The notes under the pieces are model-generated. The model was given only the letters and a program-made list of their open reading frames with translations, did no database searches and was not told where the DNA came from. From Pseudomonas alliivorans (GTDB lineage: Bacteria > Pseudomonadota > Gammaproteobacteria > Pseudomonadales > Pseudomonadaceae): 64,000 nucleotides of DNA. Position 1 is the stretch's first letter; each line of letters begins with the position of its first letter. The DNA lies in assembly GCF_017826695.1 (NCBI RefSeq), contig NZ_JAFFZW010000015.1:1-64000 (forward strand), given 5' to 3'. This document shows positions 1 to 10,403 of this stretch, in pieces. Made by a program: the position numbers and the translations under genes.

Positions 1-2
1 CA

Positions 3-1640
3 GTGACCAACGGTACCTTGAGCGCGGTCAACAGCAACGATGGCGGCGTCACCTGGACCGCGATCCTGACGCCGACCGCCAGCGTGACCGATGCCACCAA
101 CCTGATCACTCTGGACAACACCGGCTTCGCCAATGCGTCCGGCAACATCGGCAGTGGCGTCACGTCCTCGAACAACTACGCCATCGACACGCAGCGTCCG
201 ACGGCCACCGTCGTGGTCGCCGACAACGCGCTGTCCATTGGCGAAACCTCGCTGGTGACCATCACGTTCAGTGAGGCGGTCAGCGATTTCACGCTGTCCG
301 ACATGTTGACCAACAACGCCACACTCAGCGGCCTCGGCACCACTGACGGCGGCATCACCTGGACCGCAACGCTGACACCGGCGGCCAACATTACCGACAC
401 CACCAACCTGGTTCTGGTGAACAACACTCGCGTGGTCGATCTGGCCGGTAACGCGGGCAGCGGCCTGAGCAGCTCCAACAACTACGCGGTCGATACCGTT
501 CGCCCTACAGCGTCCATCACTGTTGCCAACCCAAGCCTGGCCATTGGTCAGACGTCGCTGGTGACCTTTGCCTTCAGCGAGCCGGTCAGCGGTTTCGATC
601 TGTCTGACATCAGCGTCGGCAACGGCACGCTGTCCGGCCTGACCAGTGCCGACAACGGCCTGACCTGGACCGCCACACTGACAGCAAACGCCAACATCAC
701 GGCACCGAACAATTTCATTGTTCTGGACAGCGGAACCGTCAACGACCTCGCGGGCAACGCAGGCACGGCGATCGCGCTTTCCAGTAATTACACCGTCGAC
801 ACTCAGCGTCCTTCGGCGACCATCTCGCTCGCCAACCCGAACCTGTCCACAGGTCAGACATCGCTGGTGACCTTTGCTTTCAGCGAGCCGGTCACCAACT
901 TCACGCTGTCGGACATCAGCGTTGCCAACGGCACCTTGTCGAACCTGGCCAGCAGCAATGGCGGTGCGACCTGGACCGCAACGCTGACGCCGACCGCCAA
1001 CACCAACGATCCGAGCAATTTCATTGTGCTGGACAGTGGCACGGTGACAGATCTGGCGGGCAACGCAGGCACGGGCGTAGCCGTTTCGTCCAATTACGCA
1101 ATCACGACGCTCTCCCAGGCAGGTGATCCGCAATTCAGGGTCGATACTCCGGCGCCGCTGAACACACCGCCAAACGTACCGTTGCAACCTGCCGTATTCG
1201 GCAATCCGACAGGCGCGCTGGCCGCTCCCTTGAGCTTCGCACCGCTCTTCGAGCAGCGTACGACCGGCGGCGACCTGCCGCCAGTGGGTAACATCTTTAT
1301 CAACAACCGTGCCCTGGCACCGAGCTTCATTGCCCAGGTGTTCACGCCCGGCAGCGTGGGCGGTTCAGGATCGGGTTTCCTCGGGTTCAGCAGCGGAGAA
1401 GGCAACGTCTTCAGCAGCAGTACGTTGTCGACGCTGTTTTCGCGCGACACCTCGACGACCGGTGCATTCGAAGGTGCCAGCAGCCGCAGCCTGAGCGATT
1501 CGTCGCAAAACATCAGTGCAGGTTTCGGCGCGTTGACGCTAGGCCAGCAGTTGCAACAGATCACCGATATCGAACAGGAAAAATTGCGTGAACTGGCATG
1601 GGCTTTAGGGGAAGTCGGTGTGAGTGAAGCGCAGGCTTGA
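3..1640 (+). CDS. Large Ig-like repeat surface protein (adhesin-like), C-terminal part
   Basis: Open reading frame running in from the left window edge; the N-terminus is outside, so the first codon here is not a start. It encodes the last 545 residues of a long repetitive protein. After a partial unit (residues 1-64) come three units of exactly 102 residues, starting at R65, R167 and R269. Each begins with an RPTA/RPSA motif and contains SLVTF-FSE, LSDI, GTLS, TWTATLT and DLAGNAG, which is typical of bacterial Ig-like domains in giant adhesins. The final ~175 residues are non-repetitive, rich in Gly, Ser and Phe, and contain no RTX nonapeptides. The next gene is a TolC-like outer-membrane lipoprotein, which suggests type I secretion; that is inference. 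Function: probably cell-surface attachment or biofilm formation. Confidence 0.75.
   Translation: MTNGTLSAVNSNDGGVTWTAILTPTASVTDATNLITLDNTGFANASGNIGSGVTSSNNYAIDTQRPTATVVVADNALSIGETSLVTITFSEAVSDFTLSDMLTNNATLSGLGTTDGGITWTATLTPAANITDTTNLVLVNNTRVVDLAGNAGSGLSSSNNYAVDTVRPTASITVANPSLAIGQTSLVTFAFSEPVSGFDLSDISVGNGTLSGLTSADNGLTWTATLTANANITAPNNFIVLDSGTVNDLAGNAGTAIALSSNYTVDTQRPSATISLANPNLSTGQTSLVTFAFSEPVTNFTLSDISVANGTLSNLASSNGGATWTATLTPTANTNDPSNFIVLDSGTVTDLAGNAGTGVAVSSNYAITTLSQAGDPQFRVDTPAPLNTPPNVPLQPAVFGNPTGALAAPLSFAPLFEQRTTGGDLPPVGNIFINNRALAPSFIAQVFTPGSVGGSGSGFLGFSSGEGNVFSSSTLSTLFSRDTSTTGAFEGASSRSLSDSSQNISAGFGALTLGQQLQQITDIEQEKLRELAWALGEVGVSEAQA
195..1112 (+). repeat. Tandem 306-bp coding repeats (3 copies plus a partial)
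   Basis: Three in-frame units of 306 bp at 195-500, 501-806 and 807-1112, preceded by the 3' end of a fourth. They encode the 102-residue Ig-like modules of the adhesin. The last two are the most alike, sharing long identical stretches around their GQTSLVTFAFSEPV segment, as expected for unequal crossing-over. More units probably lie upstream of the window. Confidence 0.8.
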
Positions 1641-1656
1641 TAACAGGTTGGGTTTT

Positions 1657-1676
1657 GCGCCGTGTGAAAACGGCGC
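1657..1676 (+). other. Short hairpin between adhesin and TolC-like gene
   Basis: Perfect 7-bp arms GCGCCGT and ACGGCGC around a 6-base loop, followed by TTATAAAAAG. It lies 17 bp after the adhesin stop and could be a weak terminator or attenuator. It lacks a proper T tract. Confidence 0.3.
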
Positions 1677-1713
1677 TTATAAAAAGAATGCGGTAGTCAG
1701 GGGCGTCAGGAGC

Positions 1714-3231
1714 ATGAAAAGAAGTCAGAAGTTGTTCAGCATCAGCCTGTTGGCACTGGTCGTAAGTGGCTGTGCTGTCACCAGCAAGCCGATCGACCGC
1801 AGCGTCAGCGAGCAACGCGCCAAAAGCGACTTGCAATTGATGTACAAGGATCAGGAGCCCCTCAATGGCGCGTTGACCTTGCATCAGGCCATGGCCAGGG
1901 CTGTGAAATACAACCTTGAAGCTCGCCTGAAAATCATGGAAGAAGCCCTCGCCAAACGCCAGCTGGACCTTGCCAGCTTCGACATGCTGCCACGCATGGC
2001 GCTGTCCGCCGGTTACGCCGGACGCAGCAACGTCAGCGCTTCCAGCAGCGAAAGCGTACAGACCGGCACCCAGTCCCTGGAGCCGTCGACCTCTCAGGAC
2101 CGCAGCCGTCGCGTGGCCGACCTGACCATGGTCTGGAACGTACTCGACTTCGGCGTCAGTTATATAAGCGCCAAGCAACAGGGCGACCAGCGTCTGATCG
2201 TGCAGGAACGCCGCCGCAAGGTCGTCAACACCATCGTTCAGGATGTGCGCTCGGCTTACTGGCGCGCCGTGGCCGCCGAACGTCTGCTCAAGCAGATCGA
2301 CAGTCTGATGACCCGTGTCGATACCGCCCAGGCCAACAGCCAGAAGATGAGCGATCAGCGCGTCGGCGATCCGGTGCAGGCACTGTCCTATCAACGCTCG
2401 CTGATTCAGGCCACCCGTCAACTCGAGGAACAGCGCAAGGCGTTGTCTCTGGCCAAAACCGAACTGGCCACGCTGATCAACCTGCCGCTGGGCAGCAACC
2501 TGACCCTGGCGACACCGGACGATTACGCCATTCCGGAATTGAAAGTCGACATGGCGAGGCTTGAAACAGAAGCCTTGGCCAGCCGCCCGGAACTGCGCGA
2601 GCAGGATTACCAGACACGCATCAGTTCGGCGGAAACCCGCAAGGCCATGCTGCGCATGTTGCCGGGGCTGGAGTTCTCGGCGGGCGGCCATTACGACAGC
2701 AACTCGTTTCTGGTCAACGACAAATGGGCCGATCTGGGCGTCAAGGTGACGTGGAACCTGTTCAACGTACTCACTGCACCTGCCGCCATCGACGTTGCCA
2801 AGGCAGGCGAGGAAGTAGCGACCGCCCGGCGTCAGGCCATGTCCATCGCGGTGTTGGCTCAGTTGTATGTGGCGAACGCCAATTACAATGAAGCCTTGCG
2901 TCAATTCAAGACCAGCCAGCAGTTGTCGAGTATCGACGGCCAGATCGCAGGCCAGCTGCGTAACCGCTACCAGGCCAACGGCATTGGTGAACTGGACCTG
3001 ATTCAGGGTGAGCTCAATACCTTGCAGGCTGACCTGCGCCGCGACCTGGCTTACGCCGACCTGCGTAATGCCTACGGCCAGATCTTCGCCAGCGCCGGTC
3101 TGGACCCGCTTCCATCGGAAGTGACCTCCACCCAGGTGCAAGCCATCGCCAAAGCACTGGGGGATCGTGAATCCCAGTGGGAAGCAGGCAATATCTCCGT
3201 GGCTACGGCCACTTCCGGTCCGTCGAAGTGA
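1714..3231 (+). CDS. TolC-family outer-membrane lipoprotein (probable type I secretion channel)
   Basis: 505 residues from the ATG at 1714. This start gives a proper lipoprotein signal, a basic N-terminus and hydrophobic stretch ending VSGC (lipid-carrying Cys20). The frame is open upstream to 1624 but that extension has no signal character. An AGGAG lies only 1 base before the ATG, which is unusually close. The body has the repeated long alpha-helical architecture of TolC/OprM-type channels, with two related halves (residues ~60-250 and ~270-480) and a conserved RPEL-Q-Y motif near residue 300. Family members form the outer-membrane exit duct of tripartite pumps or type I secretion systems. 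Placed directly after the giant repeat protein, it probably exports that protein. No membrane-fusion protein or ABC exporter is visible in the window; they may lie upstream. Confidence 0.8.
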   Translation: MKRSQKLFSISLLALVVSGCAVTSKPIDRSVSEQRAKSDLQLMYKDQEPLNGALTLHQAMARAVKYNLEARLKIMEEALAKRQLDLASFDMLPRMALSAGYAGRSNVSASSSESVQTGTQSLEPSTSQDRSRRVADLTMVWNVLDFGVSYISAKQQGDQRLIVQERRRKVVNTIVQDVRSAYWRAVAAERLLKQIDSLMTRVDTAQANSQKMSDQRVGDPVQALSYQRSLIQATRQLEEQRKALSLAKTELATLINLPLGSNLTLATPDDYAIPELKVDMARLETEALASRPELREQDYQTRISSAETRKAMLRMLPGLEFSAGGHYDSNSFLVNDKWADLGVKVTWNLFNVLTAPAAIDVAKAGEEVATARRQAMSIAVLAQLYVANANYNEALRQFKTSQQLSSIDGQIAGQLRNRYQANGIGELDLIQGELNTLQADLRRDLAYADLRNAYGQIFASAGLDPLPSEVTSTQVQAIAKALGDRESQWEAGNISVATATSGPSK

Positions 3232-3242
3232 TACTGCTCCTG

Positions 3243-3280
3243 TGTCAGCCGATCCAGCCAGCGCGCCGGATCGGCTGACA
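3243..3280 (+). terminator. Strong hairpin after the TolC-like gene
   Basis: Perfect 13-bp inverted repeat (TGTCAGCCGATCC / GGATCGGCTGACA) with a 12-base loop, 12 bp after the stop codon. There is no long T run, so it may be a weak terminator or a 3' mRNA stabiliser. Confidence 0.5.
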
Positions 3281-3395
3281 AATCGGTTCCTGCATGATTT
3301 CTCGTAACCTTTTGAAAATAATAGGTTTGTGCAATATGCGCCCGAGGCAGAACGCTTGTACTGAGCCCTTGAAGCGCACATAAACCACACACACG

Positions 3396-3432
3396 CGTAA
3401 CGATTTCATTCCTCTGTCACGATTTCATTCCA
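3396..3432 (+). promoter_or_regulatory. Two tandem GcsR-type activator sites
   Basis: Two 18-bp copies, 3396-3413 (CGTAACG-ATTT-CATTCCT) and 3415-3432 (TGTCACG-ATTT-CATTCCA), one 19-bp step apart. They resemble the TGTAACG-N4-CGTTCCG repeats known for GcsR, the TyrR-like sigma-54 activator of the P. aeruginosa glycine-cleavage operon. P. aeruginosa is described as having three repeats; I see two here. Their place, ~150 bp upstream of a sigma-54 promoter and an IHF site, fits enhancer function. The assignment to GcsR is from memory of that motif. Confidence 0.65.
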
Positions 3433-3546
3433 TTTCAGGCTGACGCAATGCGATCAAGGCTTTGATCGGACAGGATTTTTTCCGAGGCGCGGCGGTTGTA
3501 GCGATTTCGCTACACTCGCACGCTGTGGACACAATTCTTAAATATA

Positions 3547-3559
3547 TAACTCATTGATT
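3547..3559 (-). promoter_or_regulatory. IHF binding site
   Basis: On the minus strand the sequence AATCAATGAGTTA matches the IHF consensus WATCAANNNNTTR at every fixed position, inside an A/T-rich tract. It lies between the tandem activator sites and the sigma-54 promoter, the usual position for an IHF bend. Confidence 0.6.
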
Positions 3560-3577
3560 TATAAAAATAAAAATAAA

Positions 3578-3595
3578 CTGGCAACGAAATTGCTT
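3578..3595 (+). promoter_or_regulatory. Sigma-54 (RpoN) promoter of gcvHPT
   Basis: TGGCAACGAAATTGCTTT has the -24 GG (3580-3581) and -12 GC (3592-3593) with the diagnostic 10-base gap, and extends to TTGC. The predicted transcript would begin near 3604, giving a ~45-base leader before gcvH. Confidence 0.75.
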
Positions 3596-3648
3596 TGCTT
3601 CCTGGATAACGTCGCGCCCAGCGTGAGAATCTGTCCCGAGGAGTTTTT

Positions 3649-4032
3649 ATGAGCGAGTTGCGCTTCACTGTCGATCACGAATGGCTGCGTGCCGAAGCCG
3701 ATGGCAGTGTCACGGTCGGTATCACGCCTTACGCGCAGGAATCGCTTGGGGATGTGGTATTCGTACAGCTCCCGGAACTGCAGGCCTACACTCAACACGC
3801 CGAAGTGTCGGTCGTGGAATCGGTAAAAGCCGCAAGCAGCATCAACATGCCGCTGGACGGCGAAGTCGTCGAAGTCAATTCGGCCCTGGACGCCACGCCG
3901 GAACTGGTCAACGAGGACGCCCTGGGCGCCGGCTGGTTCTTTCGCTTCATTCCACAAGATGCCAACGCCATCCACGGCCTGCTGAATCAGGATGCGTACG
4001 ACCGCCTGATCAAAGCCAACGCCGAAGCCTGA
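3649..4032 (+). CDS. gcvH: Glycine cleavage system H protein
   Basis: 127 residues, the normal GcvH length. H protein carries the lipoyl arm that shuttles the aminomethyl group between the P, T and L proteins in glycine oxidation (glycine + THF + NAD to CO2, NH3 and methylene-THF). The lipoylation site is visible as ESVKAAS with Lys60. A GAGGAG ribosome site stands 7 bases before the ATG. It is the first gene of gcvH-gcvP-gcvT, 10 bp before gcvP, behind the sigma-54 promoter at 3578-3595, so induction by glycine is likely. Confidence 0.95.
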   Translation: MSELRFTVDHEWLRAEADGSVTVGITPYAQESLGDVVFVQLPELQAYTQHAEVSVVESVKAASSINMPLDGEVVEVNSALDATPELVNEDALGAGWFFRFIPQDANAIHGLLNQDAYDRLIKANAEA

Positions 4033-4042
4033 GGAGCGAGCC

Positions 4043-6907
<2,865 letters not shown>

Positions 6908-6982
6908 TCACTCATGCCCGCAACACTGCCCGCACTGACGGGCAGTGTTGTTCCGCACGGCCCGTTCTACAAGGAATCGAAC

Positions 6983-8107
6983 ATGTCCACAGAATCCCTG
7001 CTGACTACACCGCTGCACGCTTTGCACCGTGAACTGGGCGCAAAGATGGTGCCGTTTGCCGGTTACGACATGCCTGTGCAATACCCTGCAGGCGTCATGA
7101 AGGAACACCTGCACACCCGTGCTCAGGCTGGCCTTTTCGATGTCTCGCACATGGGGCAGATTCGCCTGACCGGAGCCGATGCCGCCAAGGCGCTGGAAAC
7201 TCTGGTCCCGGTGGATATCGTCGACCTGCCGGTCGGCATGCAGCGCTACGCGATGTTCACCAACGAAACCGGCGGCATACTCGACGACCTGATGGTCGCC
7301 AACCTGGGCAACGATCAGTTGATGCTGGTGGTCAACGCCGCCTGCAAGAATCAGGACCTCGCTCACCTGTGCACCCATCTGGCCGGCCATTGCAAGATCG
7401 AACCCCTGTTCGAGGAACGCGCCCTGCTCGCCCTGCAGGGTCCTGCGGCGGTGACGGTACTGGCCCGGCTGGCACCTGAAGTGGCAACCATGACGTTCAT
7501 GCAGTTCGCCACGGTCACGCTGATGGATGTGACGTGCTACGTCAGTCGCTCGGGTTACACCGGCGAGGACGGTTATGAAATCTCGGTGCCGTCCGGCAAG
7601 GCCGAAGCGCTTGCCCGTCGTCTTCTTGAAGAACCCGAGGTTGCCCCCATTGGCCTCGGCGCACGTGATTCGCTGCGTCTGGAAGCCGGTCTGTGCCTCT
7701 ATGGTCACGACATGAACACTGATACATCTCCCATTCAGGCCAGTCTGCTGTGGGCCATTTCCAGGGTCCGCCGTGCTGACGGCGCTCGCGCTGGCGGTTT
7801 CCCGGGCGCTGAGCAGATTTTCGCCCAGCAGCAGGCCGGAGTGGACAGAAAACGTGTCGGCCTCTTGCCGCAGGAACGCACCCCTGTGCGCGAGGGCACC
7901 CAAATTGTCGATGCAGAAGACAATGTGATTGGCACCGTTTGCAGCGGAGGTTTCGGTCCAAGTCTGGGCGGCCCGTTGGCCATGGCCTATCTCGACAGCC
8001 CATATACCGCTCTGGACACACCCGTCTGGGCAATGGTGCGCGGCAAGAAGATCCCGATGCTTGTGGCAAAAATGCCTTTTGTTGCACAGCGTTACTTCCG
8101 CGGCTGA
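6983..8107 (+). CDS. gcvT: Aminomethyltransferase, glycine cleavage T protein
   Basis: 374 residues from the ATG at 6983, which has AAGGA 8 bases upstream; this gives the family's usual N-terminus (PLHALHRELGAKMVPFAGYDMPVQ-like). An in-frame ATG at 6914 would add an unrelated leader. GcvT transfers the methylene unit from GcvH to tetrahydrofolate and releases ammonia. Visible family motifs include DVSHMGQ, the GYTGEDGYE segment, and GLGARDSLRLEAG. It closes the gcvHPT operon. The related P. aeruginosa operon also carries glyA and sdaA between gcvP and gcvT; here they are absent, and only 75 bp separate the two genes. Confidence 0.95.
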   Translation: MSTESLLTTPLHALHRELGAKMVPFAGYDMPVQYPAGVMKEHLHTRAQAGLFDVSHMGQIRLTGADAAKALETLVPVDIVDLPVGMQRYAMFTNETGGILDDLMVANLGNDQLMLVVNAACKNQDLAHLCTHLAGHCKIEPLFEERALLALQGPAAVTVLARLAPEVATMTFMQFATVTLMDVTCYVSRSGYTGEDGYEISVPSGKAEALARRLLEEPEVAPIGLGARDSLRLEAGLCLYGHDMNTDTSPIQASLLWAISRVRRADGARAGGFPGAEQIFAQQQAGVDRKRVGLLPQERTPVREGTQIVDAEDNVIGTVCSGGFGPSLGGPLAMAYLDSPYTALDTPVWAMVRGKKIPMLVAKMPFVAQRYFRG

Positions 8108-8280
8108 ACGCCAGCGTCAAAAAAACAGCAACTTACAAAGTAGGCGGAGTACTGTTTGCGCCCCTCCTCCGGGGGGTGCGAACGACCGTTCGGATGGCTC
8201 GAAAACGCACCGACGAAGTGCAGAAAGATGCGGTAAAACATTCGCTGCACTGATTCAGGGAAACAGTGCTCTGCACGCTT

Positions 8281-8321
8281 CAACCCCCTGCAAACAGGGT
8301 ACGAAGCGGGGGCTTGTTTTT
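8281..8321 (+). terminator. Possible terminator in the gcvT-csp gap
   Basis: Nested C/G-rich pairing (CCCCC with GGGGG, and inside it CCCTG-CAAA-CAGGG), then CTTG and five T residues. It lies 174 bp after gcvT. It may end the gcv transcript or form part of the long cold-shock leader. Confidence 0.35.
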
Positions 8322-8501
8322 GTAACGAGACTTGGCGTAGAGTTTCTGAACTGTGTTTGCATAGGTCGCTGAATCGGGACCTGGGCAGTAGCTCTAGGTT
8401 TGCTACATCCCGCTCTACGTTTCTTACTTCCTGCAACCAGCCCCAGTACTCTTTCATGTGAAAGGGACTGTCATCAATTCAAGCGTCAAGGAAATAAGCA
8501 A
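8322..8501 (+). promoter_or_regulatory. Probable long 5' leader of the cold-shock gene
   Basis: There is no credible coding sequence between gcvT and 8502. Cold-shock genes commonly have 100-200 base structured leaders, and the ribosome site (CAAGGAAATAAGCAA) is just before the ATG at 8502. I could not place a convincing -10/-35 pair, so the transcript start is unknown. The part at 8108-8280 holds a C/G-rich hairpin around 8158-8180 and nothing else I recognise. Confidence 0.35.
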
Positions 8502-8714
8502 ATGTCTACACGTCAGAGCGGTACCGTCAAGTGGTTCAACGACGAAAAGGGTTTTGGTTTTATCACTCCAGAAAGCGGTCCGGATCTGTTCGTACATTTC
8601 CGCGCGATTCAGGGTAACGGCTTCAAGAGCCTGAAAGAAGGCCAGAAAGTCACCTTCGTCGCAGTGCAAGGTCAGAAAGGCATGCAGGCTGACGAAGTTC
8701 AGGCCGAAGCCTAA
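8502..8714 (+). CDS. Cold-shock domain protein (CspA family)
   Basis: 70 residues, one OB-fold cold-shock domain. Both RNA-binding motifs are present: RNP1 as KGFGFI and RNP2 as DLFVHF. The start at 8502 has an AAGGAAATAAG ribosome site. Family members bind single-stranded RNA or DNA, melt structures at low temperature and often act as general RNA chaperones. The gene stands alone between a long leader and a strong terminator, as is usual for this family. Which paralogue it is cannot be told from the sequence alone. Confidence 0.93.
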   Translation: MSTRQSGTVKWFNDEKGFGFITPESGPDLFVHFRAIQGNGFKSLKEGQKVTFVAVQGQKGMQADEVQAEA

Positions 8715-8724
8715 GCAAGACCCG

Positions 8725-8757
8725 AAAGCCTCTGACATCGCTGTCAGAGGCTTTTTT
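8725..8757 (+). terminator. Rho-independent terminator of the cold-shock gene
   Basis: Perfect 13-bp stem (AAAGCCTCTGACA / TGTCAGAGGCTTT) with TCGC loop, running into six T residues, 10 bp after the stop. Confidence 0.92.
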
Positions 8758-8798
8758 GCAGGTGAATCGCGACAGTCATCGTGATCGAGAGCCGCCCG

Positions 8799-9284
8799 AT
8801 GCCCCGACACGTACTCCGGCCACAGGGCGACTTCCCCCCTGCACGCCTGCCCCGCCGTCTGGCTGCCATCAGTTACGACGCCCTGCTCATCCTCGCCCTG
8901 CAACTCATCACAGCGTTTCTCTACAAACTGCTGCAAATGGCCTTGATCGGTGAAGCACGTCTGCGCGAACTGTCCGACTCTGGCGCACTGGATGGCGATC
9001 CGCTGCTTTCGTCGCTTCTGCTGCTGGTGACCTTCGCCTTCTTCGCCAAGTTCTGGACCCACGCCGGCCAGACCCTCGGCATGCAGGTCTGGGGCCTGCG
9101 CGTACAGAACGCTGACGGCACTGCCATTTCCCTCATGCAGGCGCTGCTGCGCTTTTTCAGCGCGATTGCGTCCTGGCTGTGCGTGGGGCTCGGCTTCATC
9201 TGGAGCCTGTATGACCCGCAGCGTCTGACCTGGCACGACCACTTCTCCAACACCCGGCTGGTGCGGATCCCCAAACGCACGTAA
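8799..9284 (+). CDS. RDD-family membrane protein
   Basis: 161 residues from the ATG at 8799; a GTG at 8781 is an alternative six codons earlier. It has the RDD-domain layout: an N-terminal LPRRLAAISYDALL segment that opens the first membrane helix (Arg20, Asp27), a second helix near residues 70-90, then GQTLGMQVWGLRVQ and a third helix near 115-140 followed by WHDH. Function is unknown for most of the family; some members act in ion transport. It stands alone, ending at a bidirectional terminator shared with lptG. Confidence 0.8.
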   Translation: MPRHVLRPQGDFPPARLPRRLAAISYDALLILALQLITAFLYKLLQMALIGEARLRELSDSGALDGDPLLSSLLLLVTFAFFAKFWTHAGQTLGMQVWGLRVQNADGTAISLMQALLRFFSAIASWLCVGLGFIWSLYDPQRLTWHDHFSNTRLVRIPKRT

Positions 9285-9297
9285 CCCCCCCGTCCAC

Positions 9298-9326
9298 AAA
9301 AAAGCCGACATCACGTCGGCTTTTTT
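9298..9326. terminator. Bidirectional terminator between the RDD gene and lptG
   Basis: AAAAAAGCCGAC-ATCAC-GTCGGCTTTTTT: perfect stem with A tract on one side and T tract on the other, so it can work for both converging genes. Confidence 0.93.
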
Positions 9327-9341
9327 CGATGCTGTTGTTCG

Positions 9342-10403
9342 TCAACCGGCGCGACGCAGCAACCACAGACCGGCGATGGCACAGGCCGTTGCCGGAACCA
9401 GCACCGCCAGCAATGGCGGGAAGCCAAATACCAGACTGGAAGGTCCCAACAGATCCTGCACGATGCGGAACGTGAAGCCCACCAGAACGCCGGTGAACAC
9501 CCGCTGACCGAGCGTTACCGAGCGCAGCGGACCGAAGATGAAAGAAATCGCCATCAGCACCAGTGCTACGGTCACGAACGGCTGCAGCACCTTGGTCCAG
9601 AACGCGAGCCAGTAACGGCCATTGCTCAAGCCCTGGTCAGCAAGGTAGTGCGAATAGCTCCACAGACCGGTGATCGACAGCGACTCGGGCGGCATGACCA
9701 CCGTGCTAAGCAATTGCGGGCTCAGGGAAACGTCCCAACGCTCCACCGGCGAGTTGACGACCTCGGTCTTGCCTTCACGGAAAAACGTGGTGGCGACGTC
9801 GCTCAGCTCCCAGTAATCCGTCTTGAAGTTGGCCTGACGGGCGAAGCTCGCGGTCAGCATATGACGCTGATCGTCGAACCGGTAGCGCGTCACACCGTAC
9901 ATCAAGCCGTTGGGCTGGACCGTGTTGATGTGAATGAATTCATCGCCCTGACGGTGCCACAGGCCATGCTTGGCGCTCTGCGAGTCGCCGGTGCCCTGCG
10001 CCAGCGAGCGATTGGCCTGAGCCTGATTCTCGGCATAGGGCGCAACGTACTCGCCCACCAGCACACCGGCCACCATCAGAAACAGCATGGGCTTCATGAC
10101 CGCCCACACGATACGGCCGATGGAAACACCGGCCGCCCGCATGATGGTCAGTTCGCTGCTGCTGGCCAGACTGCCCAGACCGATCAGACAGCCGATCAGT
10201 GCCGCCATCGGCAGCATGTCATAGACACGCCGTGGCGCGGTCAGCAACACGAAGCTGCTGGCATCCAGCAGTGTGTAGCTGTCCGAGATATCGCCCATTT
10301 CGTCGATGAAGGCGAACAGCGAAGCCAGCCCCAGAATGATCCCCAGCACTGCGAGGATCGCCATGAAGACACTTTTACCGATATACCGATCGAGCTTAAC
10401 CAC
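9342..10403 (-). CDS. lptG: LPS export ABC transporter permease LptG
   Basis: 353 residues from the GTG at 10403, giving the family start (M)VKLDRYIGKSV; a GGAGG lies 7 bases upstream, and the frame upstream has no ATG. LptG and LptF form the membrane part of the LptB2FG transporter, which extracts LPS from the inner membrane and passes it to LptC, LptA and LptD. Three membrane helices at each end flank a periplasmic jellyroll-type domain (residues ~130-260). The start overlaps the lptF stop by 8 bp, which implies translational coupling. Confidence 0.93.
   Translation of the reverse strand: MVKLDRYIGKSVFMAILAVLGIILGLASLFAFIDEMGDISDSYTLLDASSFVLLTAPRRVYDMLPMAALIGCLIGLGSLASSSELTIMRAAGVSIGRIVWAVMKPMLFLMVAGVLVGEYVAPYAENQAQANRSLAQGTGDSQSAKHGLWHRQGDEFIHINTVQPNGLMYGVTRYRFDDQRHMLTASFARQANFKTDYWELSDVATTFFREGKTEVVNSPVERWDVSLSPQLLSTVVMPPESLSITGLWSYSHYLADQGLSNGRYWLAFWTKVLQPFVTVALVLMAISFIFGPLRSVTLGQRVFTGVLVGFTFRIVQDLLGPSSLVFGFPPLLAVLVPATACAIAGLWLLRRAG

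Noticed and set aside
3480..3648. Glycine riboswitch before gcvH
   Set aside because: I saw no paired glycine-aptamer pattern, and only ~45 bases separate the predicted sigma-54 start from the gcvH ATG. The sigma-54 module explains glycine control better.
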